Positions 1 through 6,593 of a stretch of DNA of 39,961 bases are shown piece after piece. This stretch comes from Pandoraea anhela (GTDB lineage Bacteria > Pseudomonadota > Gammaproteobacteria > Burkholderiales > Burkholderiaceae): contig NZ_CABPSB010000034.1 of NCBI RefSeq assembly GCF_902459655.1, positions 1 through 39,961 on the forward strand. The letters run 5' to 3'. Under the pieces are notes generated by a model that saw only the letters and a list, made by a program, of their open reading frames with translations, made no database searches and was not told where the DNA came from. The number at the start of each line of letters is the position of its first letter. Positions within the stretch are counted from its first letter, which is position 1. A program made the position numbers and the translations under genes.

Positions 1-76
1 TGGTGGGGCGTGAGTGACTCGAACACTCGACCTACGGATTAAGAGTCCGCTGCTCTACCAACTGAGCTAACGCCCC
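1..76 (-). tRNA. tRNA-Lys (anticodon CTT), downstream copy
   Basis: Read on the minus strand this folds as a full cloverleaf: a 7-bp acceptor stem, a D arm, an anticodon loop with CTT between CT and AA, a T arm with TTCGAGT, discriminator A and an encoded CCA end (positions 1-3). It decodes AAG. It is base-for-base identical to the second copy at 135-210. I see no separate promoter in the 58-bp spacer, so it probably depends on transcription from upstream of the other copy, through a terminator-like hairpin. Confidence 0.97.
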
Positions 77-91
77 GATGCTACCGGGAAT

Positions 92-123
92 AAAAAAGGC
101 TGCACGGCATCGCAGCCTTTTTT
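92..123 (-). terminator. Hairpin between the two tRNA-Lys genes
   Basis: Arms at 92-103 and 112-123 form a 12-bp stem (six A/T pairs outside, GGCTGC/GCAGCC inside) around an 8-nt loop. It looks like an intrinsic terminator on either strand because both ends carry a six-base A or T run. On the tRNA strand it lies after copy 135-210 and before copy 1-76, so it may end transcription early or act as a processing element. Confidence 0.75.
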
Positions 124-134
124 CAAAATTCGTT

Positions 135-210
135 TGGTGGGGCGTGAGTGACTCGAACACTCGACCTACGGATTAAGAGTCCGCTGCTCTACCAACTGAG
201 CTAACGCCCC
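135..210 (-). tRNA. tRNA-Lys (anticodon CTT), promoter-proximal copy
   Basis: This is the same 76-nt cloverleaf as 1-76, with anticodon CTT and an encoded CCA end (135-137). It lies directly behind a near-consensus promoter (223-251), with the predicted start of transcription about 6-8 nt before the tRNA 5' end. Confidence 0.97.
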
Positions 211-222
211 AACGAGACCGAG

Positions 223-251
223 ATAATATCGGCTCTTCCGCATGGGGTCAA
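223..251 (-). promoter_or_regulatory. Sigma-70 promoter of the tRNA-Lys pair
   Basis: On the minus strand, TTGACC (246-251) and TATTAT (223-228) are separated by exactly 17 bp. This places the start of transcription near position 216, just upstream of the first tRNA-Lys. Confidence 0.8.
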
Positions 252-282
252 CCCTTGATGGTGAAAATCCGCAAAAAAGGTC

Positions 283-468
283 TCAGGCGAGCAAGGGGAC
301 CAACTCGAACGCGAGTACGGCGAGCACGGCACCGACGACGACCAGCAGCGACCGCCAGCACATTCGGATCATCCCTTTGCCGGGCATGGCGCCGACAACG
401 ATCGCGCCGAGTACCGCGATCGCAAACATGCTGACGAGTTGGGCGTTGGAGAGGTGGGGCACGATCAT
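283..468 (-). CDS. Small two-helix membrane protein, unknown function
   Basis: This encodes a 61-residue protein. Residues 11-28 and about 37-57 are strongly hydrophobic, rich in Val, Ala, Leu and Ile, with a short charged or polar turn (PGKGMIR) between them, so it is probably a two-pass inner-membrane hairpin. The ATG at 466-468 was chosen because GGGAG lies about seven bases before it; an upstream in-frame Met at 516 has a much less membrane-like N-terminus. No family was recognised. It ends about 30 bp before the tRNA-Lys promoter and shares that strand. Confidence 0.6.
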   Translation of the reverse strand: MIVPHLSNAQLVSMFAIAVLGAIVVGAMPGKGMIRMCWRSLLVVVGAVLAVLAFELVPLLA

Positions 469-594
469 GTTCGATCTCCCTGTTGCTGGCACGCAATGCC
501 TGTGCAAGAGGCTCATTCAGTATAGAAAACCGCCCTCACCAAGCAAAGCGGCGCGGCAACCGGGATTTCCCCAGTGGCCGCGCCGTGCGCATTC

Positions 595-627
595 CAGTCG
601 CATTTCAGTCGCATTTCAGTCGCATTT
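595..627. repeat. 11-bp tandem repeat, three copies
   Basis: The unit CAGTCGCATTT occurs three times head to tail (595-605, 606-616, 617-627) without a mismatch. It lies in the non-coding interval 469-724 between two small minus-strand genes. A shorter tandem doubling of TTGGAGCCG follows in the same interval. No hairpin or gene is evident here. Confidence 0.85.
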
Positions 628-724
628 CGCCGGCTTTCCACCTTGCGGTGCGATTCGTCCGACTCAGCCGATCGAGCGGTTGGAGCCGTTGGAGCCGACG
701 CGCGTCGTCAACGCGATAACCGCA

Positions 725-964
725 TCACTCCGGAAGGTCGAGGATCAGAATGATCGTCCATGCGTCGTCGCCTTCGTGATGGTACTGACGCTCCACCACG
801 ACGAACGGCTGCTTCTTGTCGCCCTTGCCGAGGAACATCACGTCGCCCTCCTGCGGCAGGCATTCGAGCGGCGGCAACCCCAACGGGGTGTCTTTCGGCA
901 CGAGTCGCTCGGCCTTTTTCGCTGCGCGCTCGGTCCACTCGATATCTAGTTGGATGTCACTCAC
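725..964 (-). CDS. Hypothetical 79-residue protein (GTG start)
   Basis: This is a compact soluble protein of 79 residues with no signal peptide or membrane segment. An acidic N-terminus is followed by a Lys/Arg-rich helix (about residues 11-20), a Pro/Leu-rich stretch and a predicted beta-rich C-terminal half ending in alternating hydrophobic residues. The GTG at 962-964 was chosen because AGGA lies about eight bases upstream; the longer reading from 1102 has an N-terminus unlike a real protein. I do not recognise the family. It stands alone on the minus strand, with a terminator upstream (1041-1072) isolating it from the DUF4148 gene. Confidence 0.6.
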   Translation of the reverse strand: MSDIQLDIEWTERAAKKAERLVPKDTPLGLPPLECLPQEGDVMFLGKGDKKQPFVVVERQYHHEGDDAWTIILILDLPE

Positions 965-1040
965 CGGATGATCCTGTCTATGCAAATTGAAACGGCTGCA
1001 TGGTAGCACGCAGCCTGCGCCGCTCACGAAACCCACCACG

Positions 1041-1072
1041 AAAAAAGCCCGCGCACCAGGGGGAGCGCGGGC
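1041..1072 (-). terminator. Intrinsic terminator after the DUF4148 gene
   Basis: An 8-bp all-G/C stem (1047-1054 with 1065-1072) around a 10-nt loop is followed on the minus strand by six T residues (complement of 1041-1046). It lies about 380 bp downstream of the minus-strand gene ending at 1455 and just before the gene starting at 964. Confidence 0.75.
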
Positions 1073-1454
1073 GAAAGTCCCATGCGATAACGGGGAACGC
1101 ATGGCGACAGGAGATGCGCCCGTAGCAAGCGTCGCAAACGGTCAGTGCCTGCCTCGCCGGAGGGGACGCGCGCCGGCTGTTGGGGGGGCATGACGGGCTG
1201 CCCGGTAACGCTGGGCTGCGCTTCGATTGGACATGGGCGCGTGCCGGTCGGCGGACGTTGCGAGACGACTGCCGCGAGACGGCCTCAGGGAAACGCGCGC
1301 GAGCAGACGGCGGTGAGCCGTCGGCAGCACAACGGAGGTGACGCAGCACAGGCCGGAGATGCCGTCCAGCCTGCGTGCGTCGTGCCATGACGCCGGAGGC
1401 CGGCGGCATGACGAGGGGCGGTGCGAGGGACGATGTGAGTGACGATGCCCGGCC
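1073..1454. other. Non-coding interval, nothing recognised
   Basis: This is a GC-rich stretch of about 380 bp between the DUF4148 gene and its presumed terminator. Several open frames cross it on both strands, but none has a convincing start or ribosome-binding site. No RNA family, repeat or promoter stood out. Confidence 0.5.
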
Positions 1455-1787
1455 TTACGGATTCGAGTACTTCATCTCGCCGTTCTGGCGTGCGCGCACG
1501 AGTTCGTCGTAGACCTGTGCGCGCGTCTTGCCCGGCACGTTGGCGTCGGTCAGCGTGTTGAGCGACGGGTAGTCGTAGTCGTTCTGCGGGATCAAACCTT
1601 GCGCACGGGCTTCGATCAATTGCTCGCGAACCTGCGCGCGCGTGAGTTGCGACGTTTGCGGCACCCACGCATACGGCGAGCCGTCGGGATAGGCGTCGCT
1701 CGAAATGCGGGACTGGGCGAATGCGGAACCTGCTGAGGCGGCCATCACGGCCGAGATCATTGCGGAGGCAACCAACTTGCGATTCAT
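1455..1787 (-). CDS. DUF4148 domain periplasmic protein
   Basis: This is a 110-residue protein. Residues 1-25 are a classical Sec signal peptide (MNRK, hydrophobic Ala/Val core, then AFAQ cleavage region). The mature part holds two similar LTRAQVREQLIEAR / KTRAQVYDELVRAR helices separated by a Tyr/Pro-rich stretch, the hallmark of the DUF4148 family (PF13663), which is expanded in Burkholderiaceae and has no known function. The ATG at 1785-1787 has AGGAG eight bases upstream. It is a single-gene transcription unit. The paired repeat of the TRAQV motif suggests an internal duplication. The family call is firm; the role is unknown. Confidence 0.88.
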   Translation of the reverse strand: MNRKLVASAMISAVMAASAGSAFAQSRISSDAYPDGSPYAWVPQTSQLTRAQVREQLIEARAQGLIPQNDYDYPSLNTLTDANVPGKTRAQVYDELVRARQNGEMKYSNP

Positions 1788-1982
1788 GACGATAACTCCT
1801 GTTCTTCTGCCTTGCGGGGGCGCGGTGTGCGCGACCGTTGAAGCCAGTCTAAGCGTCCGGCTATCGCAGAAAAACGGCAATTAAGCGAATAAATACTTAC
1901 GCGAATCGCAACAATGCAACGCGGTTCTCGGCGGGCGGGAGAGGGCCGGCGGCGCGACGACGTGTCGGTGCGTGGTGCCATG

Positions 1983-2007
1983 AAAAACGCCACCCGAAGG
2001 TGGCGTT
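1983..2007 (-). terminator. Intrinsic terminator after the LysE-type exporter
   Basis: A 9-bp stem (1986-1994 with 1999-2007) closed by a 4-nt loop is followed on the minus strand by a T run. It starts about 28 bp after the stop codon of the exporter gene. Confidence 0.8.
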
Positions 2008-2034
2008 CCTGAACGCGTGGACGACAGAGGACGT

Positions 2035-2652
2035 TCAGCGTGTCGCGATGGCGACGGCGGCGCCCGCCATGACGGTGCCTGTCGCGCGATTGAGGCGCTT
2101 CACGGCGCGCGCCGAACCCAGCAGTCGACGGGCGCGGGCAGCGAGCGCGATGTAGCTGCCGAAAACGATCGCGAGCACCGTCAGCGTCACACCCACGACT
2201 TCGAGATAGCCGAGCGCGGTTACGTGCTCGAGATCGAGCAGGTTGGGCAATAGTGCGAAATAGAAGACGACGACCTTCGGGTTGCCCATCGTGACCGCCA
2301 GGCCACCCAGGAAGAGGCGCCAGGATTTCTCACGGGGTACGGCGGCGAGCGGTTCAGTCGGCGCGATGGCCGGCGCGTGCCACATCTTCCATGCGAGATA
2401 GAAAAGGTAGGCCGCCCCTGCGTACTTGATCACAAGGAACACGCCGGAGAACGTGTGCGCCAGAGCGGCGACGCCTAGTACCGCAAGCGTGAGCCAGACG
2501 ACATCGCCGATCGCCACGCCGGCCGTAAATGCAATGGCGCCCTGCGTACCGCGCCCGAGCACGCGCGCAACGATGGCTGCGATCCCCGGGCCCGGGGTGC
2601 CCGCGCCCACGAACAGTGCCAGGGCGAACGTCAGTAAATGTGTCCAGTCCAT
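2035..2652 (-). CDS. LysE/RhtB family amino-acid exporter
   Basis: This is a 205-residue inner-membrane protein with about six hydrophobic segments. It fits the LysE/RhtB superfamily in length and in the early GTPGPG motif after the first helix, followed by the GXXXGVAIGD segment and the MGNPKVVVFY segment in the middle. Members export amino acids such as lysine, threonine or homoserine lactone; the substrate cannot be read from the sequence. The ATG at 2650-2652 was chosen for the AGGAGA seven bases upstream; an in-frame Met 19 codons earlier has no such signal and adds a basic, non-hydrophobic leader. It lies 102 bp behind the rhodanese gene on the same strand and ends in its own terminator. 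Confidence 0.88.
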   Translation of the reverse strand: MDWTHLLTFALALFVGAGTPGPGIAAIVARVLGRGTQGAIAFTAGVAIGDVVWLTLAVLGVAALAHTFSGVFLVIKYAGAAYLFYLAWKMWHAPAIAPTEPLAAVPREKSWRLFLGGLAVTMGNPKVVVFYFALLPNLLDLEHVTALGYLEVVGVTLTVLAIVFGSYIALAARARRLLGSARAVKRLNRATGTVMAGAAVAIATR

Positions 2653-2754
2653 CTCGCGTCTCCTCGCGTCGATGTCGATCCGTATCCTTGTCGTTCGAAA
2701 AACAGCCATGGCGCGAGAGCGCTTGAGCGCCCAACGTGACGCCTGGCCGTCACA

Positions 2755-3222
2755 TCATGCGCCGAGCCACGGCAGACCGCGGAAACACCAGCCGCTCACA
2801 TGCTTGCGGTGGCCCGCGCTGTCCTTGTCGCCTTCGAAGCCTTCGAGAATATCGAACGACTGCGTGTACCCCGCTTCATAGGCGACTTTTGCTGCGGCCT
2901 TCGAGCGCGCCGCGCTGCGACACAGGAAAAGCAGCGGCGTGTTCTTGTCCGGTGTCTGCGAGGCCAGTTGCTCAAGGAAGTGTTCGTTCGGTACGCCGCC
3001 CGGGTATCGCACCCATTCGACATTGGCGTATTGACCGTCCGGCACTTGCGGGCGGCCGACCCAGTCGAGTTCGGCGCGCGTACGGACGTCGATCAGACGA
3101 ACGTTCGCATCGGCGTTCAGCAGCGCCAGCGCTTCCTCCGGGGTCACGGCACCCGCATAAGCGAGCTGGCCCGAGGCGCGGCGTTGCGTGGCTTGATCGA
3201 GAATGGCTTTGGCGCTTGTCAT
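2755..3222 (-). CDS. Single-domain rhodanese-like sulfurtransferase
   Basis: This is a 155-residue cytoplasmic protein. It carries the VRLIDVRTRAE strand of the rhodanese fold (about residues 41-51) and a seven-residue active-site loop, CRSAARS, with the likely persulfide cysteine at Cys101. The six-residue loop of classical rhodaneses is close to this; Arg and Ser in the loop suit thiosulfate or persulfide chemistry. There is no signal peptide. It is transcribed away from glnA, with which it shares a 480-bp intergenic region. The start ATG at 3220-3222 has only a weak ribosome-binding site. The domain is certain; the donor and acceptor are unknown. Confidence 0.88.
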   Translation of the reverse strand: MTSAKAILDQATQRRASGQLAYAGAVTPEEALALLNADANVRLIDVRTRAELDWVGRPQVPDGQYANVEWVRYPGGVPNEHFLEQLASQTPDKNTPLLFLCRSAARSKAAAKVAYEAGYTQSFDILEGFEGDKDSAGHRKHVSGWCFRGLPWLGA

Positions 3223-3413
3223 ATTGCTGTGATCTCGTTAGTCGATGGTTGTCCTTCATTCTAGCGTGCACTACAGGCCACAGGCGTGTTAAGTGATACG
3301 TCGCCATATTGGGAGTCGTCCGGATATTTCGCGCGTCGTACACCGGCGGCGTCCGGTGACGCATTATGACGGTGCAGGCGGACGCACAACTTCGGGTCGA
3401 CGAATGCGTGTTT

Positions 3414-3430
3414 GGCACTAAAAAAGTGCA
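3414..3430 (+). promoter_or_regulatory. Candidate NtrC enhancer site 1 for glnA
   Basis: This is a 17-bp dyad with half-sites GGCAC and GTGCA, matching the NtrC consensus layout TGCAC-N7-GTGCA except for the first base. Its centre is about 195 bp before the predicted sigma-54 start site. Confidence 0.6.
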
Positions 3431-3441
3431 TAATCGGCGAA

Positions 3442-3458
3442 TGCACTGTTTTGGTGAT
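3442..3458 (+). promoter_or_regulatory. Candidate NtrC enhancer site 2 for glnA
   Basis: TGCAC and TGGTG half-sites are arranged as in the 17-bp NtrC consensus. The centre lies 28 bp from site 1, about 167 bp upstream of the predicted start site. Paired NtrC sites about three helical turns apart are the known arrangement at enteric glnA. Confidence 0.65.
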
Positions 3459-3590
3459 AATTTGATGCAATACGCACCGAAATAAGGAATTCAGGCCCGC
3501 GAGCGGGAATTCGGCGCTGGGCGCACCGGCATCGAATATTTCCTTAGAAATCAGTGGGCGAGGGTGGTTTGCGGCAGGTGGGCGTTGCAT

Positions 3591-3606
3591 TGGCACGCTT
3601 CCTGCT
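3591..3606 (+). promoter_or_regulatory. Sigma-54 (RpoN) promoter of glnA
   Basis: TGGCAC is followed by the -12 element CTGCT, with the invariant GG at 3592-3593 and GC at 3604-3605, exactly 12 bp apart as RpoN promoters need. The predicted start is near 3617, leaving an 87-nt leader before the glnA ATG. Two NtrC-like dyads lie upstream, and ntrB/ntrC lie downstream of glnA. Confidence 0.85.
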
Positions 3607-3703
3607 TATCAATGACGAATCCGAACACGGAGTTCGTTAAGAGGGTGCGGCGACGCGGGCGATAAGCGCCAGCAGCGCCAGATTGAATCTTTCGGGAGAT
3701 AGC

Positions 3704-5119
3704 ATGAGCAAATCTGTGGCAGATGTGATGAACCTGGTTAAGGAAGAAGACGTCAAGTTCGTCGACTTCCGCTTTACGGACACGCGCGGCAAAGAGCAGC
3801 ACGTCTCGGTGCCCGTGTCGCACTTCGACGCGGACAAGTTCGAAAGCGGCCACGCCTTCGACGGTTCGTCGATCGCTGGCTGGAAGGGCATCGAAGCCTC
3901 GGACATGCTGCTGGTGCCGGACGCCGACACCGCCTACATCGACCCGTTCTACGAAGAAAGCACGCTGGTGCTGACCTGCGACGTGATCGAACCGGCCGAC
4001 GGCAAGGGTTACGACCGCGATCCGCGCTCCATCGCCAAGCGCGCTGAAGCCTACCTGAAGAGCACGGGCCTGGGCGACACCGCCTTCTTCGGTCCGGAGC
4101 CGGAATTCTTCATTTTCGACTCGGTCCAGTGGAACACGGACATGTCGGGCACGTACGTGAAGATCAATTCGGAAGAAGCCCCGTGGTCGTCGTCGAAGGA
4201 CTTCGAAGGCGGCAACACCGGCCACCGTCCGGGCGTCAAGGGCGGTTACTTCCCGGTCGCGCCGGTCGACACGTTCCAGGATATGCGCTCGGAAATGTGT
4301 CTGTTGCTCGAACAACTGGGCGTGCCGGTCGAAGTGCATCACCACGAAGTTGCGGGCCAGGGCCAGAACGAAATCGGCACGAAGTTCTCGACGCTGGTCG
4401 AGCGCGCCGACTGGACGCAGATCCTGAAGTACGTCGTGCATAACGTTGCGCACAGCTACGGCAAGACGGCCACGTTCATGCCGAAGCCGGTCGTGGGCGA
4501 CAACGGCTCGGGCATGCACATCCACCAGTCGGTCTGGAAGGACGGTCAGAACCTGTTCGCCGGCAACGGTTACGGCGGTCTGTCGGAATTCGCGCTGTAT
4601 TACATCGGCGGCATCATCAAGCACGCCCGTGCCCTGAATGCGATCACGAACCCGTCGACGAACTCGTACAAGCGTCTCGTGCCGCACTTCGAAGCCCCGG
4701 TGAAGCTGGCCTACTCGGCCCGTAACCGTTCGGCCTCGATCCGTATCCCGTACGTTGCCAACCCGAAGGGCCGCCGCATCGAAGCGCGCTTCCCGGACCC
4801 GATGGCCAACCCGTACCTGGCCTTCTCGGCCATGCTGATGGCCGGTCTGGATGGCGTGCAAAACAAGATCCACCCGGGCGAAGCTGCCGACAAGAACCTG
4901 TACGACCTGCCGCCGGAAGAGGATGCAAAGATCCCGACCGTGTGCTCGAGCCTCGAACAGGCGCTGGAGTACCTGAACGAAGACCGCGAGTTCCTGACCC
5001 GTGGCGGCGTGTTCACGGACGGCATGCTCGATTCGTACATCGAACTGAAGACCAATGAAGCGCGTCGTGTCGCAATGACCACGCACCCGCTCGAGTTCGA
5101 ACTGTACTACTCGCTGTAA
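3704..5119 (+). CDS. glnA: Glutamine synthetase, type I (GSI-beta)
   Basis: This is the ATP-dependent cytoplasmic enzyme joining ammonia to glutamate, a dodecamer. It has 471 residues, the usual length. The beta-grasp N-terminal domain carries FDGSSIAGW (residues 53-61). The catalytic domain has [10 protein letters not shown] with metal-binding glutamates near 132-134 and the ATP/glutamate region [16 protein letters not shown] (261-276). NLYDLPPEE places the adenylylation tyrosine at Tyr400, so activity should be tuned by GlnE. The ATG at 3704 was chosen over one seven codons earlier because GGGAG lies six bases before it. Expression should be nitrogen-controlled through the upstream sigma-54 promoter and NtrC sites. 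A strong terminator separates it from ntrB. Confidence 0.98.
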   Translation: MSKSVADVMNLVKEEDVKFVDFRFTDTRGKEQHVSVPVSHFDADKFESGHAFDGSSIAGWKGIEASDMLLVPDADTAYIDPFYEESTLVLTCDVIEPADGKGYDRDPRSIAKRAEAYLKSTGLGDTAFFGPEPEFFIFDSVQWNTDMSGTYVKINSEEAPWSSSKDFEGGNTGHRPGVKGGYFPVAPVDTFQDMRSEMCLLLEQLGVPVEVHHHEVAGQGQNEIGTKFSTLVERADWTQILKYVVHNVAHSYGKTATFMPKPVVGDNGSGMHIHQSVWKDGQNLFAGNGYGGLSEFALYYIGGIIKHARALNAITNPSTNSYKRLVPHFEAPVKLAYSARNRSASIRIPYVANPKGRRIEARFPDPMANPYLAFSAMLMAGLDGVQNKIHPGEAADKNLYDLPPEEDAKIPTVCSSLEQALEYLNEDREFLTRGGVFTDGMLDSYIELKTNEARRVAMTTHPLEFELYYSL

Positions 5120-5190
5120 TCGAATCGCTGCGCAGGGAATGCGCCGGCATGACGGAACGCCAGCGGCCGACCGTCATGCGCGACAAGCAC

Positions 5191-5221
5191 GGGGGGATGG
5201 CCGCGGCCGTCCCCCTTTTTT
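5191..5221 (+). terminator. Strong intrinsic terminator after glnA
   Basis: An 11-bp GC-rich stem with one mismatch (GGGGGA...TCCCCC outside, GGCC/GGCC inside) is followed by six T residues at 5216-5221. It stands between the glnA stop (5119) and any plausible ntrB start, so high glnA transcription can be uncoupled from ntrBC. Confidence 0.88.
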
Positions 5222-5280
5222 ATCCGTCGCGCATTCCTCTCATGCGTCCCGTGTCCCTCATGGCTCGCCATGAACCCGCC

Positions 5281-6531
5281 ATGAACTTATCGCCTCGAAC
5301 CTCGATGAAAAGTGTCCGTGCTGGTGACAAAGGGCAGACGAAGCGAGCCGCGCATGCCGCCGCTGAGGACCCCGCCGCCGATTTGACGGCCGACGCCGCA
5401 GCATTGGCCGGGGCTGCCGGTCATATGGCCTTCGTGCAAGCCGGCGTCGATCCGTGGGAAGCGAAGCTCGCCGCAACCGGCATTTTGCCGGGCCTGGAAG
5501 CGTTGCCGACCGTGCTGCTCGTGCTGGAAAAACGCTCGCTGCGCGTCGTGTTCGCCAATCCGGCCGCCGAGGCGTTGCTCGCGCTCTCGCGTCGTTCGCT
5601 CTCGCAGATGACTTGGGACGACGTCTTCACGAACGGTGAAGTGCTGTCGTCGACGATGACCGAACTCATCGCCAACCACTTTCAGACGACGCGCCTCGAT
5701 CTGGTGCTCGAACGCACCGCTCAGGAGCCACTGCATACGCACGCGATTGTGGCCGCACCGGAAGCTGCGCCCGATTTCGTGATCGTCGAGCTTATCGAGA
5801 ACGAGCAGAAGCTGAAGAACGAACGCGAAGAGCGGATCATCGATCAGGCATTGATGAACAAGCAGCTCATCCGCAATCTGGCGCATGAAATCAAGAACCC
5901 GCTGGGCGGGATTCGCGGTGCGGCGCAATTGCTGGAGTTCGAACTCGACCAGAGAGAGCTGCGGGAATACACGCAGGTCATCATCAAGGAGTCCGACAGG
6001 CTTCAGACACTGGTCGACCGCTTGCTGGAGCCGCATCGTCATCCGTATATCGCTACGGACGTGAATATCCACGAAGTGTGCGAGCGGGTGCGTTCCGTGG
6101 TGCTCGCCGAGTTTCCGCAGGGCTTGTCGATCGAGCGGGATTACGACGTGAGTCTGCCCGACTTTCGCGGCGACAAGGAGCAACTCATTCAGGCGTTACT
6201 CAATATCGTGCGCAACGGTGCCGAGGCGCTGCGCGAGCAGATCGCGCGCGGGGATGCCCGCATCGTATTGCGTACGCGAGTGGCGCGAAAGATCACGATT
6301 GCCAAGCGATTGCACAAGCTGGCATTGGAATTGCATGTGATCGACAACGGGCCCGGCATTCCTGCCGACATTCGTGATCGCATCTTCTATCCGCTCGTCT
6401 CCGGGCGAGAGGGGGGGAGCGGTCTGGGACTCACACTGGCGCAATCGTTCGTACAGCGTCACGACGGTCTGATCGAATGCGAAAGCCGGCCCGGACGGAC
6501 GGATTTTCGAATCCTGCTGCCCCTGGGCTGA
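5281..6531 (+). CDS. ntrB: Nitrogen regulation sensor kinase/phosphatase NtrB
   Basis: This protein phosphorylates or dephosphorylates NtrC in response to PII. From the start used here it has 416 residues: a low-complexity Ala-rich leader (1-60), a PAS domain (about 70-180, with the LPTVLLVLEKRSLRVVFANP strand-helix start), a HisKA domain with NLAHEIKNPLGG placing the phospho-histidine at about His202, and an HATPase domain with an N box (NIVRNGAEAL), the G1 box DNGPGIP and the G2 box GGSGLGLTL. The start is uncertain: none of the in-frame ATGs at 5242, 5260, 5281 or 5302 has a clear Shine-Dalgarno, and those before 5221 lie in the terminator. The N-terminal leader is longer than in usual NtrB proteins. 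It is followed after 62 bp by ntrC. Confidence 0.92.
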   Translation: MNLSPRTSMKSVRAGDKGQTKRAAHAAAEDPAADLTADAAALAGAAGHMAFVQAGVDPWEAKLAATGILPGLEALPTVLLVLEKRSLRVVFANPAAEALLALSRRSLSQMTWDDVFTNGEVLSSTMTELIANHFQTTRLDLVLERTAQEPLHTHAIVAAPEAAPDFVIVELIENEQKLKNEREERIIDQALMNKQLIRNLAHEIKNPLGGIRGAAQLLEFELDQRELREYTQVIIKESDRLQTLVDRLLEPHRHPYIATDVNIHEVCERVRSVVLAEFPQGLSIERDYDVSLPDFRGDKEQLIQALLNIVRNGAEALREQIARGDARIVLRTRVARKITIAKRLHKLALELHVIDNGPGIPADIRDRIFYPLVSGREGGSGLGLTLAQSFVQRHDGLIECESRPGRTDFRILLPLG

Positions 6532-6593
6532 TGCGGCCCTCACGCCGTCGGCCGTAACACCTGCGGCCGGGCATAGACGTTACACGGTGAACA

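Noticed and set aside
242-949. Plus-strand frame of 235 codons at the left end
   Set aside because: It runs antisense through two better-supported minus-strand genes and a tandem repeat, and its start lies in the tRNA-Lys promoter.
3551-5086. Open frame of over 500 codons antisense to glnA
   Set aside because: It mirrors the third-position G/C bias of glnA, has no ribosome-binding site, and its product is Arg/His/Val-rich with no protein-like pattern; glnA on the plus strand is certain.
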